A DNA stretch of 64,000 nucleotides from Globodera rostochiensis (GCA_018350325.1 JAEVLN010000017.1:124001-188000); one strand, 5' to 3'; positions 37,201-48,533 are shown, counted from the first letter of the stretch. Notes: generated by a model from the letters alone, not told the origin. A program made the numbers and translations.

Positions 37201-40200
37201 TGCACGAAATGGTCGCTGACACCATAGAAAAATCACCTTTGGCACAACTCTTCAAACTGTTGGATTCAAATCTCTCGAAGGAAAATCGAGCGGTTACCGA
37301 CCGAATTGTTCGCATAATTGCTTCGGTACAATTGGTTTACTTGCTCTCTTGCGTAGATTTAAATTTTAGCTTTCACAAGCCATTCCGTCAGATTTTCACG
37401 AGAAAATGTCCAGTGAATCGAAGATGTGGCTTGGAAGCTGCTTGCAAGAATTCACCAATGTCTGTGTTTTCCACTGGTCGTTATTGATGGAAGGAAGTTA
37501 CAATGAATTTAGGTTTTGATGACCAGTTGCACTGATGAAGCTTTGCGGGAGGGTCGGGCTCTGTTGGCTGAAATGTTTCGAGCAATTCCGTCTGAATGTC
37601 ATTCGATTTTGCGCGCAATTTATGTGTCGATTAAAACTCAAGGGGACCAATTGAATAGTCAACTCTCTATAATATTACAAACAGCTGATGGAAATGGTCT
37701 CATTATCAAATTTTTGCTAGAGATTATCGCTTTTTCAGGACAGCAAAGCTTGTTGAGCGTGCTGAAAGAGATTTCTGGGCGCGAAAGTGTGCCCAACAAA
37801 CTGCTGAAGTCGTTGGAAACGGTAGTTTTGTTGGCTTTGATGCTTAGTTTGTGAAGATCTTTACAGCTCCAATATTTGTGCAACCAAATGAAAAAATTGG
37901 AGGAACAGCGGAAGAAAGCTGAACTGGCAAAGAAGAAAAACGAAAGCGAGAAGAAGGACGGTGTCGAACCACAACAGCAGCAACAAGAATCGTCCTCCGA
38001 GCCACAGCTCGTTGCTGATCACACGAAGGACACTGATGAGACAAGCCTACTCCGGAAAATGATTGATGAGCTGGCGCCACTGTGGAAAGAGCTGAGTAAC
38101 TGTCTGACCCTCCTCGAACGGGTTGAGGATTCTCAGCATGCAGTTTTATGTCTCCAAAATGGTTTTTTAATGCAGCTGTAATGATGGCAACCCAAAATTA
38201 TTTCCCATGTTTAGCTGCCGAGGCATTTTTCCTCTCGTATTCATTGGTGATTTCACCAACCGCTCAATCAGCTCCAACGGCACGCACAGATCATTCTGAT
38301 GCTGCTGATTCGCCTATTGCTGGCGGTATCGAAACACAACTCTCCTCTTCAGCTGGCGCCGCCTCCGGGGATGAACTGGGCCGGTACCAGAAGGAAATGT
38401 TCACTTTTGCAGGTCATCAGAAATAAAATAAACTGAATTTTTGCTATGCCACTTTTTGTAGAAAAACATCGTTCGGTGCTCAATCAAATTTTACGCGGAA
38501 ACACACAAAACTTGGAAGGAAGTGCCTTTGCTATTCTCACTCATTTCCCCAAATTATTGGACTTTGATGTCAAGACAAAATACTTCCACAAAGAGCTTAA
38601 AAAAATGGATGAGCGAAACAGGTTTATTCAAAGTTTATCGTTTTTTAACGGCCGATGTGGCCATATTTCTAAAATGATGATTTGTTGCCTTATAAAAGGC
38701 GGCGCTTCTCGGCACCACCGGGCCCCTTCCAAAAATCAGCGCAAAAAATCACAATTTTCCCAAATATGGCCAAAGAACTATTCTTGTATTTCAAAGGCTA
38801 TTTTCTGCATTAGGCTTTTGAAGTTGTTTTTGCAATTTAATTCATAAATATGGTTGTAGATATCGTCACGAAGACATCGCAATTCGAGTTCGCCGATCGC
38901 ATTTGTTCGGCGACAGTTTTCGTGAGCTTTATCGATTACGACCAAACGATTGGAAGGCGAGACTGTACATCATCTTCGAAGGAGAAGAGGGACAGGACGC
39001 AGGTTTGGGGTGGCTGGTTTGGTCCACGATATACACAAAACAAGAATCGAGAATTGATTCGTTAAAGGGTTTATCACATAGGTCTTGGTCCTGCCTTTTA
39101 GAGTTATTTTCTCGGGAATTAAAGAAATTAAAATGAAGGAGGCTTGCTGCGCGAATGGTATGCGGTTATCACAAGGGAGATCTTCAACCCGAACTACGCA
39201 CTGTTCATCACCGCTCCTGGGGACCGAGCAACTTACATGATCAATAAGACTTCATACGTCAATCCTGAACATTTGGATTACTACAGGGTTTCATCATCGT
39301 CTTTTTTTAATGTTCACACTTTTTATTTTAGTTTGTTGGTCGCGTAATTGCCAAAGCTATCTATGACAACAAACAACTTGATTGTTATTTCACTCGTGCC
39401 TTTTACAAACACATTCTAAACAAATATGGTAAGGATAAGCATTTAATACAAACTTTCAAGTTTGATTTTTGCTTCAGTGCGCTATCAGGACATTGAGAGC
39501 GAAGACCCCGATCTTTTTAAATCACTCGAATTCCTGTTGAACCACGCTGTGGAAGACCTTGGGACTGAGCTTTCCTTCTGCGTTGAGGTGGAGGAGTTTG
39601 GAGTACGGTCAACACGACAATTGAAGGAAAATGGCCTCAAAACAACAGTGACTGACTCGAATAAGCAGGAATATGTCCATTTAATGTGCCAAATGAAAAT
39701 GACAGGTAATTTTTGTATATTGACAGATGACAGGAGCAGAGCCGTCCCAGACCTATGGCCAGGAGAGTGAATCAATGTTTTTATTGTATTTAGGCTCAAT
39801 ACGGCAACAGTTGAACGCCTTCCTTGAAGGTTTCTACGAAGTCATCCCCAAAAAATTGATCTCAATTTTCAACGAGCAAGAGTTGGAGTTGCTCATTTCT
39901 GGTCTGCCCGACATCGACGTTGATGATCTCTGCGGAAATACTGAGTATAAAACTTATACACGCACAAGTCCGCAAATTCAATGGTAGTGAATTAGTATAA
40001 AAGAATAAGCTTGTCATTCTTTTCCCTTAAAAGGTTCTGGCGAGCGCTGAAAGCCTTTGAAGCTGAAGACAAGGCAAAATTTCTTCAATTTGTCACGGGG
40101 ACATCAAAAGTTCCTCTGCAAGGCTTTGCTCACCTTGAGGGGATGAATGGAGTGCAAAAATTCACGTAAGTAAAGTGACTGGCCGTGCGGTCGTATATTA

Positions 40201-40368
40201 AATTGACAATTCAGCATCCAAAAGGACACGCGTTCCAACAATCGCCTACCATCCGCCCACACTTGCTTCAACCAGCTGGATTTGCCTGAGTATCCCGACT
40301 ACGAGACTTTACTTAAGATGCTTCTGTTGGCCAGCCGCGAATGTTCGGAGGGATTTGCATTTGCATAG
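31271..40368 (+). CDS. eel-1: HUWE1/EEL-1-type HECT E3 ubiquitin ligase, C-terminal half
   Basis: Twenty-eight exons were traced, from 31271-31470 and 31831-32283 to 40034-40165 and 40215-40368, with consistent phases; about 2120 residues. In order: a pre-WWE segment ([14 protein letters not shown]), a WWE domain (31831-32010, [14 protein letters not shown]), helical region, a long acidic stretch (34570-34860), [18 protein letters not shown], two ubiquitin-binding motifs ([13 protein letters not shown] and [13 protein letters not shown]), and the HECT domain with [37 protein letters not shown] and the catalytic cysteine in [14 protein letters not shown]. It ends GFAFA-stop. The enzyme transfers ubiquitin via a thioester to nuclear and cytosolic substrates. 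The family's N-terminal armadillo-like half (DUF908/DUF913, UBA) is not found upstream in this window, so the 5' end is partial, very distant, or split off. Confidence 0.93.
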
Positions 40369-41042
40369 AAGATAAAGAAAGACTATGACTTTCCTGTTTA
40401 TTTCAATTTATGGAGTTACTGATTGCGATATGCTAATCTGGTGACAACGTATACATATAAATTTATTTATAATAGTGACAACGTATGCACATTTTTTGAA
40501 AAAATGCAATTTTTGTTCTTAGCATCCCAAAAAATCGATTTATTTTTCTGGAAAGGAGAGCCCGACGGTGCCGACTAGGGCCCAGATTTTTATGACCTAA
40601 AAAGCTCAAAATATGTATAACAATATGACCTTAAAGCCCGGAAATATGACCTAAAAGTTCCCAAATTTGGGGTGTGTGGTCAAAAAAAATCATCGATATT
40701 AATCAAAATTCATTTTTGTGAACATTTCAAATCAAAAGCAATTCACATAAAAATTTTTAAATAAGGAATAAGTCGCGTTTTCTGTCGCATGGGCGAACTG
40801 TCGTTTACCCTAAATCGAGAGGCCCTTTGTTAAAACCCAAAATTTTCAACACTCCGGCTGAATGGCGATTTTCAAATACATTCTTGAAAATAAAGACGTT
40901 TTTAATTTTAAGTACGGGGTCCCATTTTCAACAAGCAATGTACATATTTGCCATTCAAGCGCATCTGAAAGCTTTTTTCATTCCCTCTTTTGACTGCGCG
41001 TTTCATACTTTTTGTACATTCTATCAAGATTAAATTGCTACA
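40369..41042. other. Intergenic downstream of HUWE1
   Basis: Holds the 3' UTR and a repeat remnant at about 40558-40680 (GAGCCCGACGGTGCCGACTA, then ATGACCTAAAA words). No gene seen. Confidence 0.5.
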
Positions 41043-41830
41043 ATGTCGCAAGGCAAAATCCGAATTTGTCTTAAAAGAGCCCTAACTTCGACATCATCGT
41101 CATTTCTACCACTACAGGCAAAAAAAAAAGGAGGCAAAAGTGAGAATGACGAAGCTGCTGATGATGTTGAGTCCGATGGAACGGACAAAAATTTGTCAGG
41201 TTTTTCCTGATTTTTGCATAGGCCGATCCTGATTTTTGGGTTTTTCATCTGGTTACCCTGAAAATGCCGCCAGTCGAAAACAAAAACAACCCAATCAAGT
41301 TTCATCTCATCACACGAAATAAATCAATTAAGATGGTGCAATTGGGGAGAAATGGGCTCACCTTTTGTTCAGCACTGATCGGACTCGCCAAATCACTTCG
41401 TCAGCTTCTCCCGTCCGACGACAAAATCGTCCACCGTCGCCCGAGTCGTCTTCCCTCTCTGCTGACTCGTCAGAAGGGGAGGAGGACGACAATCCCCTGC
41501 CAGCCGCGTTCAAAGTGACCAATGGGGCGCAAAGCAGCGATGAAAGCGGTGCGGAAAGGTCGGAGCATGAGGAGGAAGTGATCAGGCGAAGCAAACAGAT
41601 CAGGTTTTGGATTTTTGAAAACAATCAAACGGTTGTCCAATTTGATCAGGAACCGAGAACGATGGGAATTGTTGAAGTACAAAATGCTAATCTCGTCATG
41701 CTGCACTCCATCAAATTCCGGTCAAGATGGCATTAAACCGTCCCAAGAGAACGGGAGGGGGGAAGGAGAAAAGGAGGAGGAGCAATGGGACGAAGAGACG
41801 GAGCGCGAGTTCGTCTTCAGTTTGTTGTGA
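41043..41830 (+). CDS. Ser/Glu-rich hypothetical protein (187 aa)
   Basis: Three exons in phase: 41043-41194, 41373-41603, 41650-41830. The protein is hydrophilic and probably disordered. It begins MSQGKIRICLKRAL, has a Lys-rich then acidic stretch, a Ser/Pro segment (RPPSPESSSLSADSSEGEED), an acidic Ser/Glu block (SSDESGAERSEHEEE), a short helix (RERWELLKYKM) and a conserved-looking end WDEETEREFVFSLL. I recognise no family. It lies 0.67 kb after HUWE1 on the same strand. Casein-kinase-2-like sites are abundant, which suits a nuclear regulatory protein, but this is only inference. Confidence 0.6.
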
Positions 41831-42071
41831 AGGGAAGGGCCGAGGAATGGACGGACAATGGCCATTTCCACACTTTGTACAGACTGACATAAACAAAACA
41901 ATAAATAAAGTATCACCCGCAACCAATGAATTCTCTAAATCGGACTTCTAAGTAATCAACATCTGCAAAGGGTCTTCTGGTTTTTCGTTATTTTTATATT
42001 TCTTTTTTCGATCAAACTGCGATAATAAGCGGTTTATGGGAGAAAAAAATATGAAAAAAGTGGCAAAATTG
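41831..42071. other. Convergent 3' region between the Ser/Glu-rich gene and TMEM203
   Basis: Two genes converge here with about 240 bases between stop codons. It contains AATAAA at about 41900 on the plus strand, a likely polyadenylation signal of the upstream gene. Confidence 0.5.
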
Positions 42072-42853
42072 CTAAAGTAATCGGCAGGCGTGGACTGACA
42101 GTGCAATGAGCAGTGCCCATAGAGGCACCATCACTATGTAATAAGCCAAGTTCACGCTCTGTTGCTGTTTGCCTTGCTCGAAATCGCTTTGCAATTTGTG
42201 ACACAGGAACACCTGCAGGATGCATTTTCATTACCCGTTGTGCTCTAATTCCAACAAACACACGACTCGCTCATCTGTTCTGCAATGCTAGATTCAGACA
42301 TGAGAACAGCCTTCGTTGAGTGTGTAAATTAAAAATATTTATTCTTTGGAGTGTTTGTTTTAATAAATGCAAGAAAGAAAAAACCCCAGAATTCAAGGAA
42401 AATGTGGGTACAGGCCGAAGCGAGCCTCTCATGTCTGTCAATTAGAAAACACTGAAGGAATGTGGAAGGTAAACTCACCTTAAATAATGTAATCATTGTA
42501 GTCCGAAAAAAGTGGAATGCATTGCTGAAGTGTTGTCTATTAGGAAATTTTGTTTGAAACTGCGAACCCGACGATCGCCCGCCTCGGTGACCCGTCCTCA
42601 AGAACAGCGCGGACAAATACAATTACAAGAAAGAAGAAATTTAGTGCGGAAGCGATGAAGAGGGGGGTGAACAGTTGCAGAATTGTGAGGGGAATCAGGA
42701 AGTGCCAATTGAGCGCCTCAAAAGGTTTTGAAGAATGAGACAATTTTCGAAACTCACGACGAGAACAGAGGTGAGAAACAGCGCGATCACATGCAAATCC
42801 ATTTCGAAAAGGGTCAGTCCAGTCCATCGAGTCAGCTCATTCATTTTCAGCAT
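42072..42853 (-). CDS. TMEM203: TMEM203 homologue
   Basis: Four exons on the minus strand: 42853-42758, 42716-42568, 42524-42479, 42212-42072; 143 residues against 136 in human TMEM203. Every segment matches in order: N-terminal ELTRWTGLTLFEMDLHVIAL (human form LRELVQWLGFATFEIF), a second membrane helix, LNFFFLVIVFVRAVLEDGSP (QDGEKR turn), FLCHKLQSDFEQ (LLCQKLAEQ) and a last helix ending SVHACRLL (MIRACRVN). Four membrane helices are predicted. TMEM203 is an endoplasmic-reticulum/lysosomal protein implicated in calcium handling and STING signalling in mammals. The ATG is the one before LKMNEL, but the next ATG three codons on is equally possible. Confidence 0.85.
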
Positions 42854-43208
42854 TTTGAGAGAGAGAGGAACCGCGGCTAACTTTCTTATGGCTTTGAGAA
42901 CTAAACCCAGTCGTGCTGCGTTAATTGTAAAAAGTATAAAATTAAATCCTCGAAACTTCAAATTCCGGAAGTGACCACATCAGAATTTTGGAAAAAAATT
43001 TGTTGAACATGAAACTGAAATGCCTTATTTGTTAGTAATTGAATTGAAATTTGTGGAATATTGAATATGTACATCAGTTTAAAATTTTTTTTTTGCAAAT
43101 TTATTTCACACTGAAGTCATTGAAACTTGCGGTTAAAGGATTTTTAGAAGCGACGTCAGTCTTGGTCCTATTTTATAAGTTCAAGTTTAAAAGGCCGAAA
43201 ACAACTGA
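42854..43208. other. Divergent promoter region of TMEM203 (-) and DDX52 (+)
   Basis: The two genes are transcribed away from each other from this approximately 350-base interval. No defined motif found. Confidence 0.4.
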
Positions 43209-46200
43209 ATGCATTATTCTATGGAACAAGGTGCTTCTCGTCCGAATTCTTCTTTAATATTATTTTTAGATGAAAATGATAACGACGGCTTCAAGTTATT
43301 GGCTAACTCAATGCTCACTTACAATCGAAAAGCGGAAAAGTCGAAGAAGAGGAAGAAGAAGATGAGGACGACGGCAGCGAATAGCAACAGTGCAGAAGGG
43401 ACGGAGGAGAGGCTGAAGGATGGCGGAGACGACGACGAGGTGCAGTGGAGAAGGGGACACGACAAATTCGACTATTATTTCAAATTTATGAACTTTTCTA
43501 TGTTTGGAAATGCTTTTTAGATTCAGCGCTTGCGAAGCATTCATCGCATTTTCACTTGGGGTCCCAACGTTCCCGAGCCGATCAGTGACTTCGCTTGCCT
43601 CCCGTTGCCCGACAAATTACGCGCGAATTTGCACTCCTTTCGCCAGCCAACGCCCGTCCAAATGCAGGCAATTCCAATCGGACTTCAGCACAGAGACCAT
43701 CTCATCACGGCACCAACCGGTCGGCCTTTTTTCGCAAAACCGAAATTAAATTTGAGAAAAAAAATCTTTTGCAACATTCACAATTTGGACCAATTTTCTA
43801 AAACTCAAAAAATTTCCCTGCGGCGCCTATCGGCACCGCCGGGCCGCTCCTGGCGCACAGATGGGCAATGGTGGAGAATTGCGGTCCCGACGAAAATTTT
43901 GTTAATTTTTTTTGGATGTTTATAATTTTAAATGCATGTTTTCTAGGGTGTAAAAATGCGTAGAACACGAATCCGAGCTCGGATTTTGCGAATGTCTAAA
44001 GCCGAACCCGAATTCGAACATTTTTCGAAAGTTCAAAATGCAACTTTTTTTTTGGGTTGCCAAATTTTTTATATTGCACCTTTCGACCCCGTAACGATTA
44101 AATTGTTTTGTTTTCTTATTATTACAAACGTTTTAGTGCATTTTTCAAAGGTTTTAACTTTTTGGTTTATGCATAAATTATTTTTCACGTGCCTGAAATT
44201 TCGAAAAATTGTTCGACTTCAGGTTCGGGGTTCGACATCCTCAAAATCCGAGTTCGGACAATTCCCACCTTCGAAATTTTTTTCTAGCTACGTCCATGAT
44301 AAATACCATTTAATGTTTTGTTTTTTTAGGTTCGGGCAAAACGCTCGCCTTCGCTCTTCCCCTCATCGTTAACGCTTTAAACAATCAGAGAGAGTGTTCC
44401 CTTAATAATCAGCAACAAAATCGGGACGATATTCGCTCATTATGCGCCGTTGTGATTGAACCGACAAAAATATTGGCCAAACAGGTCGTTGAAGGCCTAA
44501 AATATTAAAATATTCTTATTTTTAGACCTATGAAAATTTTTTGAGGTTTTGCGATGGTTTGAGCCTCAATTGCGAGTATTTACGCGGTGCTGGCATCGGA
44601 GAGCGATGTAATGGAACAATTTTAGTGTTTTTGTTGTGCTTTTCTTTTATCCCTCCCCCTCCAACAAATTCCCCCCCCCCCCCAATTCCCCCTCACTATC
44701 AGCAATTTCCTAATTTAAGGCGACATTTTGGTGGCCACTCCCAACCGACTCATTTTCGCATTGGAAAAATTGTCGGAGAACAGCGAACGGAGCGCGAAAC
44801 TGACAGTGGGATTGCAATGGCTGATTGTGGACGAATGCGACCGAATGTTCGATCGGACTGAGGGGGAGGCGAGCTTCAGAGTTCAGGTCGCCGCGATTGG
44901 CACACAAAACAAAGAGCTCAAATTCCTCATGCTCAATCTTCGGCATGGGCGGAGAGCCAGAGGGGGGGGTGGGCCCCCCCCCCTCAAAAAATTGCAAAAT
45001 TTTGTAATTTTCGGACCAACAATACACCCCTAAAAATCGACTTTTGGATTGCCCCCCCCCCGAAAAAAATTCCTGGCTCCGCCCTTGATCTTCGGGTCTT
45101 TTAAGTCTCTAAAATTAATTGTTTCAGCTCTCAAAAATTCTTCGTCTTTGCAATGGGAGGGAAACGCGTCGAGGCTTTTACAGCGCCACCTTTTCTTATG
45201 AGGTTGAGGAATGGTGCAAGGAGCATTTGAACGATGTGGCTATGGCGTGCATTGGGCCAAGGTTTTGTTTAAAGGCAATTTGTCAGGCTTTTTACAAATA
45301 TCGTCAAAATGCAGAAACAGTGCCAACGAAATGGTCAAACAGGAATTACTTTTTGTCGGCTGGGAGCAGGCGAAAGTGTCCGCTGTTAGGGACATTGTCC
45401 GTCGCGGTTTCGACCCGCCCGCTCTTTTATTTCTGCAGGTGAACCTCTCCATTTCGAGAAATGTTTATGGCATTTGTCATGATTTTTCTAAAAAAATCTC
45501 GAAAAAGGAATTGCCCATGGCAGGAATCGAACCTGCGTCACTACGGCCACAACGTAGGGTACTAACCACTATACTACATGGGCCGAGGTCTTTGGCCCTT
45601 ATTATTCCCTAAGAACAAACAGGAACCTAATTTATTCCATAACAAAACTCATCAAAGTTCAAATCAAAACGCAGCCTCTCTCTTTATTAAATAGCCATTG
45701 ATTTTTGAAGAGCAAAGACCGTGCCAAACAACTCTTCGTCGAATTGTGCGAGTTTTGCAGTGAAATTCCAATTGGTCTCATCTCTGGTGAATTGTCGGAA
45801 GATGAAGTGACCAGACAATTCGAAGAAAAATAAAATTCTTTTTCCATCAGTGTGAAGTGATCGTCGAACGTTTCCGTTCGGGCAAAATTTGGCTTTTGAT
45901 ATGCACCGAACTTTTGGGACGCGGCGTCGATTTCCAGGAAGTCAATTTGGTCATCAATTTTGACTTGGTAAACTCGGCAAATTTATTTTGCCAATTTACA
46001 ATAATAAAAGGAATTTTACAATAATTTGAATTCGCTAATAGTTTCACGTCTAATACATTTAAAAGCCAACTTCAATCGTCTCATACATTCATCGCATTGG
46101 ACGGACCGGACGAGCGGGCCGAATCGGTCGGGCCATCACTCTTTTTACGGTGCATTTTTTGATTAAAATATTTGGGAGTGAGTACTGAATGTAACCGGAT

Positions 46201-46979
46201 GCCAAAGTCTGGAATCCGCGAACATTGTTTCAGTCTCGGCTCCAAAAAAGCGGGCGGAATCCTGTTTTATATCCCTGGAGTTGTGGCGAAGATCGGGGTA
46301 CGCCCTTGGCACTGACTGATATCGATTTTTCATTGAGGAATCGGATCTTCCGATAATTCGTCCGATTGCCACGGTCATCCGACAGGCCGGCTTTCCTGTG
46401 CCCGAATATTTACTTCGACTTCATAAGCCGTCCAAGTCTGTGCATAAGTAAATTAAAACATATCCAAGGCTTTTCGATAATTCCATTTACCTAAAGTAAA
46501 TTAAAACATATCCAAGGCTTTTCGATAATTCCATTTACCTAAAGTAAATTAAAACATATCCAAAGCTTTTCGATAATTCATTCATTTATAATTATTTTTC
46601 TTTCAGAGAAAATAAAAAAAAGCTGAAGCGAGTGGCGCCGCAACGAAAAAATTTGTTGCCAAATTGGCACGGAATGAAGTGCAAAGTTTTGGTTGATGTG
46701 AAGGAAGGCAAAATTAAAATTGGCAAGCGGAGGAGGGCGGAGGAGAGAAAGAAAGAGAACGGAAGGAGAGAGAAGGGAAATGGGGGAGGGCGGAAGACGG
46801 AGAGAGTGAAGGCAGAGAGTACGGGTAAAACGAAACAAAACTTTATTTGTAATAAAATTAAAAATGTAAAATTGAGGCCAATCACTGCCGAGGACGGGCG
46901 CTCCGCGAAAAGAGGCCAAAAGGAGGGGAGGGGAACGGCAAAAACACCAAAGGAAATCGACAAAAATAAGCGGCGATGA
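43209..46979 (+). CDS. ddx-52: DDX52/Rok1-family DEAD-box RNA helicase
   Basis: Exons: about 43209-43438, 43521-43719, 44330-44484, 44526-44607, 44720-44886, 45128-45261, 45315-45438, 45711-45806, 45851-45967, 46066-46149, 46338-46447, 46607-46979. Motifs: [15 protein letters not shown] (Q motif), [11 protein letters not shown] (Walker A), EPTKILAKQ (Ia), ATPNRL (Ib), VDECD (motif II; DEAD becomes DECD, whereas human DDX52 has DESD), [13 protein letters not shown] (III), [20 protein letters not shown] (V), [13 protein letters not shown] (VI), then [12 protein letters not shown] and a Lys/Arg-rich tail. DDX52 and Rok1 act in 18S rRNA maturation in the nucleolus. The first exon is uncertain; an intron of 610 bases splits the Walker A codon for Gly. 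Intron repeats are listed separately. Confidence 0.92.
43818..44290. mobile_element. Repeat insertions inside the Walker A intron of DDX52
   Basis: At 43818-43845 lies a copy of the GCGCCTATCGGCACCGCC palindrome family. From about 43945 to 44290 there is an inverted-repeat element: CGAATCCGAGCTCGGATTTT on the left, and TCCGAGTTCGG with AAATTTTTTTCTAG on the right. A similar GAATCCGAATCTGACC sequence with TTCGAA words lies at 31618-31705. These are probably non-autonomous elements; ends are approximate. Confidence 0.55.
44948..45087. mobile_element. MITE-like element with GGGCGGAGCCAG inverted ends
   Basis: Starts GGGCGGAGCCAGAGGGGGGG and ends CCTGGCTCCGCCC, about 140 bases, within DDX52 intron 44887-45127. 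ATCTTCGG occurs just outside both ends (44937 and 45089), a plausible 8-base target-site duplication. The interior has C runs and AT-rich sequence and no gene. Confidence 0.8.
45512..45584 (-). tRNA. tRNA-His (anticodon GTG), antisense in a DDX52 intron
   Basis: The minus strand reads GCCCATG (acceptor stem), a D-arm with AGTGGTTAGTAC, anticodon stem CTACG/CGTAG around the loop TTGTGGC (anticodon GTG), T-arm GCAGG TTCGATT CCTGC and the closing CATGGGC plus discriminator A. The box A (TAGTATAGTGG-type) and box B (GGTTCGATTCC) promoters are intact. Position 45584 complements to G, so a G-1 is also encoded. It lies in the intron 45439-45710 of the helicase gene on the opposite strand. A T run lies downstream (about 45485-45490 on the plus strand as A residues), a possible Pol III terminator. 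Confidence 0.93.
46440..46590. repeat. Three tandem 48-base copies spanning a DDX52 5' splice site
   Basis: The unit AGTAAATTAAAACATATCCA through TTCGATAATTCCATTTACCTAA occurs three times. The first copy begins at the exon 11 donor (CATAA|GTAAAT), so the donor-like AAGTAAATT is present three times within intron 46448-46606. Confidence 0.9.
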
Positions 46980-47584
46980 GAAGACGATGTTATGAATTTA
47001 AATTTGTTCATTTTCTGCCACAATTATTCATTTGCTTGCAGGGATGCTATTTTTAGGCATCTGCTGAAGATGTACATATAATAGCATCCTCCCTGTTTTT
47101 GCATTCTCTTACCGTTCAATAAAATAGTGCATTAACCCTAACGTTTCAATCTTGTCGACCCCAAAGGGCAGAAATCTACGCCTTCGCGATATGCAATTTA
47201 TCGATCAAACTAGGGAAATTTTCATGGCAAATGATCGGCCGAAGAGGAAAAAAGTCGGAATTTAAAATTTTAAATTACTTTTTTAAAAGTTTAAAAGATA
47301 CTGAATTATATGTCACTCTTTTGGAACTTCCTGTTAGGGCTTTTTTCCTTTTTCACCTTTTGGCACTTTTCCCGTTTCTCAAATATAATACATTTAGGGG
47401 ATTACATCAGACCTCCTCCAGTCCAGAATCAATAACAAATGCGTGGAATGTAAGCAAAAAAATGGTCGCGTGGTGCGTAACTGCTGTCGATGACTTAACG
47501 AACAAATAATGCTAAATATTCGCATAAATATCGTAATTAATTTTTGTCAAAGATTAATCAATCTTCTCGGCATTTTTCTTACAA
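46980..47584. other. Intergenic between DDX52 and the secreted protein gene
   Basis: AT-rich. An open frame at 47231-47509 (Phe-rich, includes LLELPVRAFFLFHLLALFP) has weak coding appearance and no known family, so it is not called. AATAAA at about 47118 could serve DDX52. Confidence 0.45.
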
Positions 47585-48533
47585 ATGACTCTCTTATTTC
47601 TTCAGTTATTTTTGTCAATATTTGTTGCGTCACTTTCTGGGACTTACGAAATTGAAAAAATGAGTATAGATCAAATTGTGAGCATTTTAAGACGAAAAAC
47701 TTAAATAATTACTTGATTTGAAGAATTTGTTGCCACCACTGAGCAGCAACGAAACATTGGCCTCAGTCTATCGGTGGCTGTTTGACGAGCTGAGAGAAAA
47801 TGACATTGGCACGATCGTTTCGGCGCTGCGCCGTTTACTTGAAAAGGTTAAGAAGGGCAGCGTTTTGGAGTCGGAGGATGAACGTAAAATTGTGAATGGA
47901 ATTGGCCAAATGTTGCGGGTCGCCCAACAGAAAACGCTGGGCCAAATGGCCGCGGATCAAATAATGAGAGAGCACGGAATTTTGGAGCAATTGTGGCGGA
48001 ACGTGGACAAAGTGAAAGCCCAAAATCCCTTTTTGGCCAAAACCCTCGCCATTTGGGCCGAGCGAATGCCGCATCTGGTGGAGCGGTTGTTTGATTGCAA
48101 TGTCGGAGCGAAATTTTGCAACTACTTGGTGGAAATGATCAGAACATTTTGCGGATGTCTGATCGATCGAAAACCGGTGTTCACTTCGTCTTGGGAAGCA
48201 TTTTGTGCGGTTGTAAGCAAGTTAGAGCAGAAGGAGAAAGCGCAGTTGGACGAAGAGTTCGCCCGATCCTATGGACGTGAGGAAAAAATGTGTGGAAAAT
48301 TGTCACCAGTAAGGGATGGGACTCAGCAGAAGGAACGTGGACATACGCCTCCCAAAAGTGTGGCAATGAATCTTCAGGAAAATTTGAATGTGCCGACTTT
48401 GGATTTGAGTGCCGGCCGACTGATGAAGAAAAGAGTGACTAAAACGGACGCGCATAAAATGTCGAAATCAGAATTGCTGGTCGAAATTCCGGAACTGAAT
48501 GTGCCGATATTGGACCTGAGTGCAGCCGACTGA
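47585..48533 (+). CDS. Secreted helical protein of unknown function (300 aa)
   Basis: Two exons, 47585-47677 and 47724-48533, phase 0. Exon 1 encodes a convincing signal peptide, MTLLFLQLFLSIFVASLSG, with cleavage likely after SLSG. The mature part is alpha-helical and charged (WLFDELRENDIGTIVSAL, MAADQIMREHGILEQLW, WAERMPHLVERLFDCNVG), then a basic hinge, and ends with two copies of an LNVP-(T/I)-LDLSA motif (about residues 260 and 294). No transmembrane segment follows. In a plant-parasitic nematode, such a protein is an effector candidate, but that is inference. The downstream gene on the same strand also starts with a signal peptide. Confidence 0.75.
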
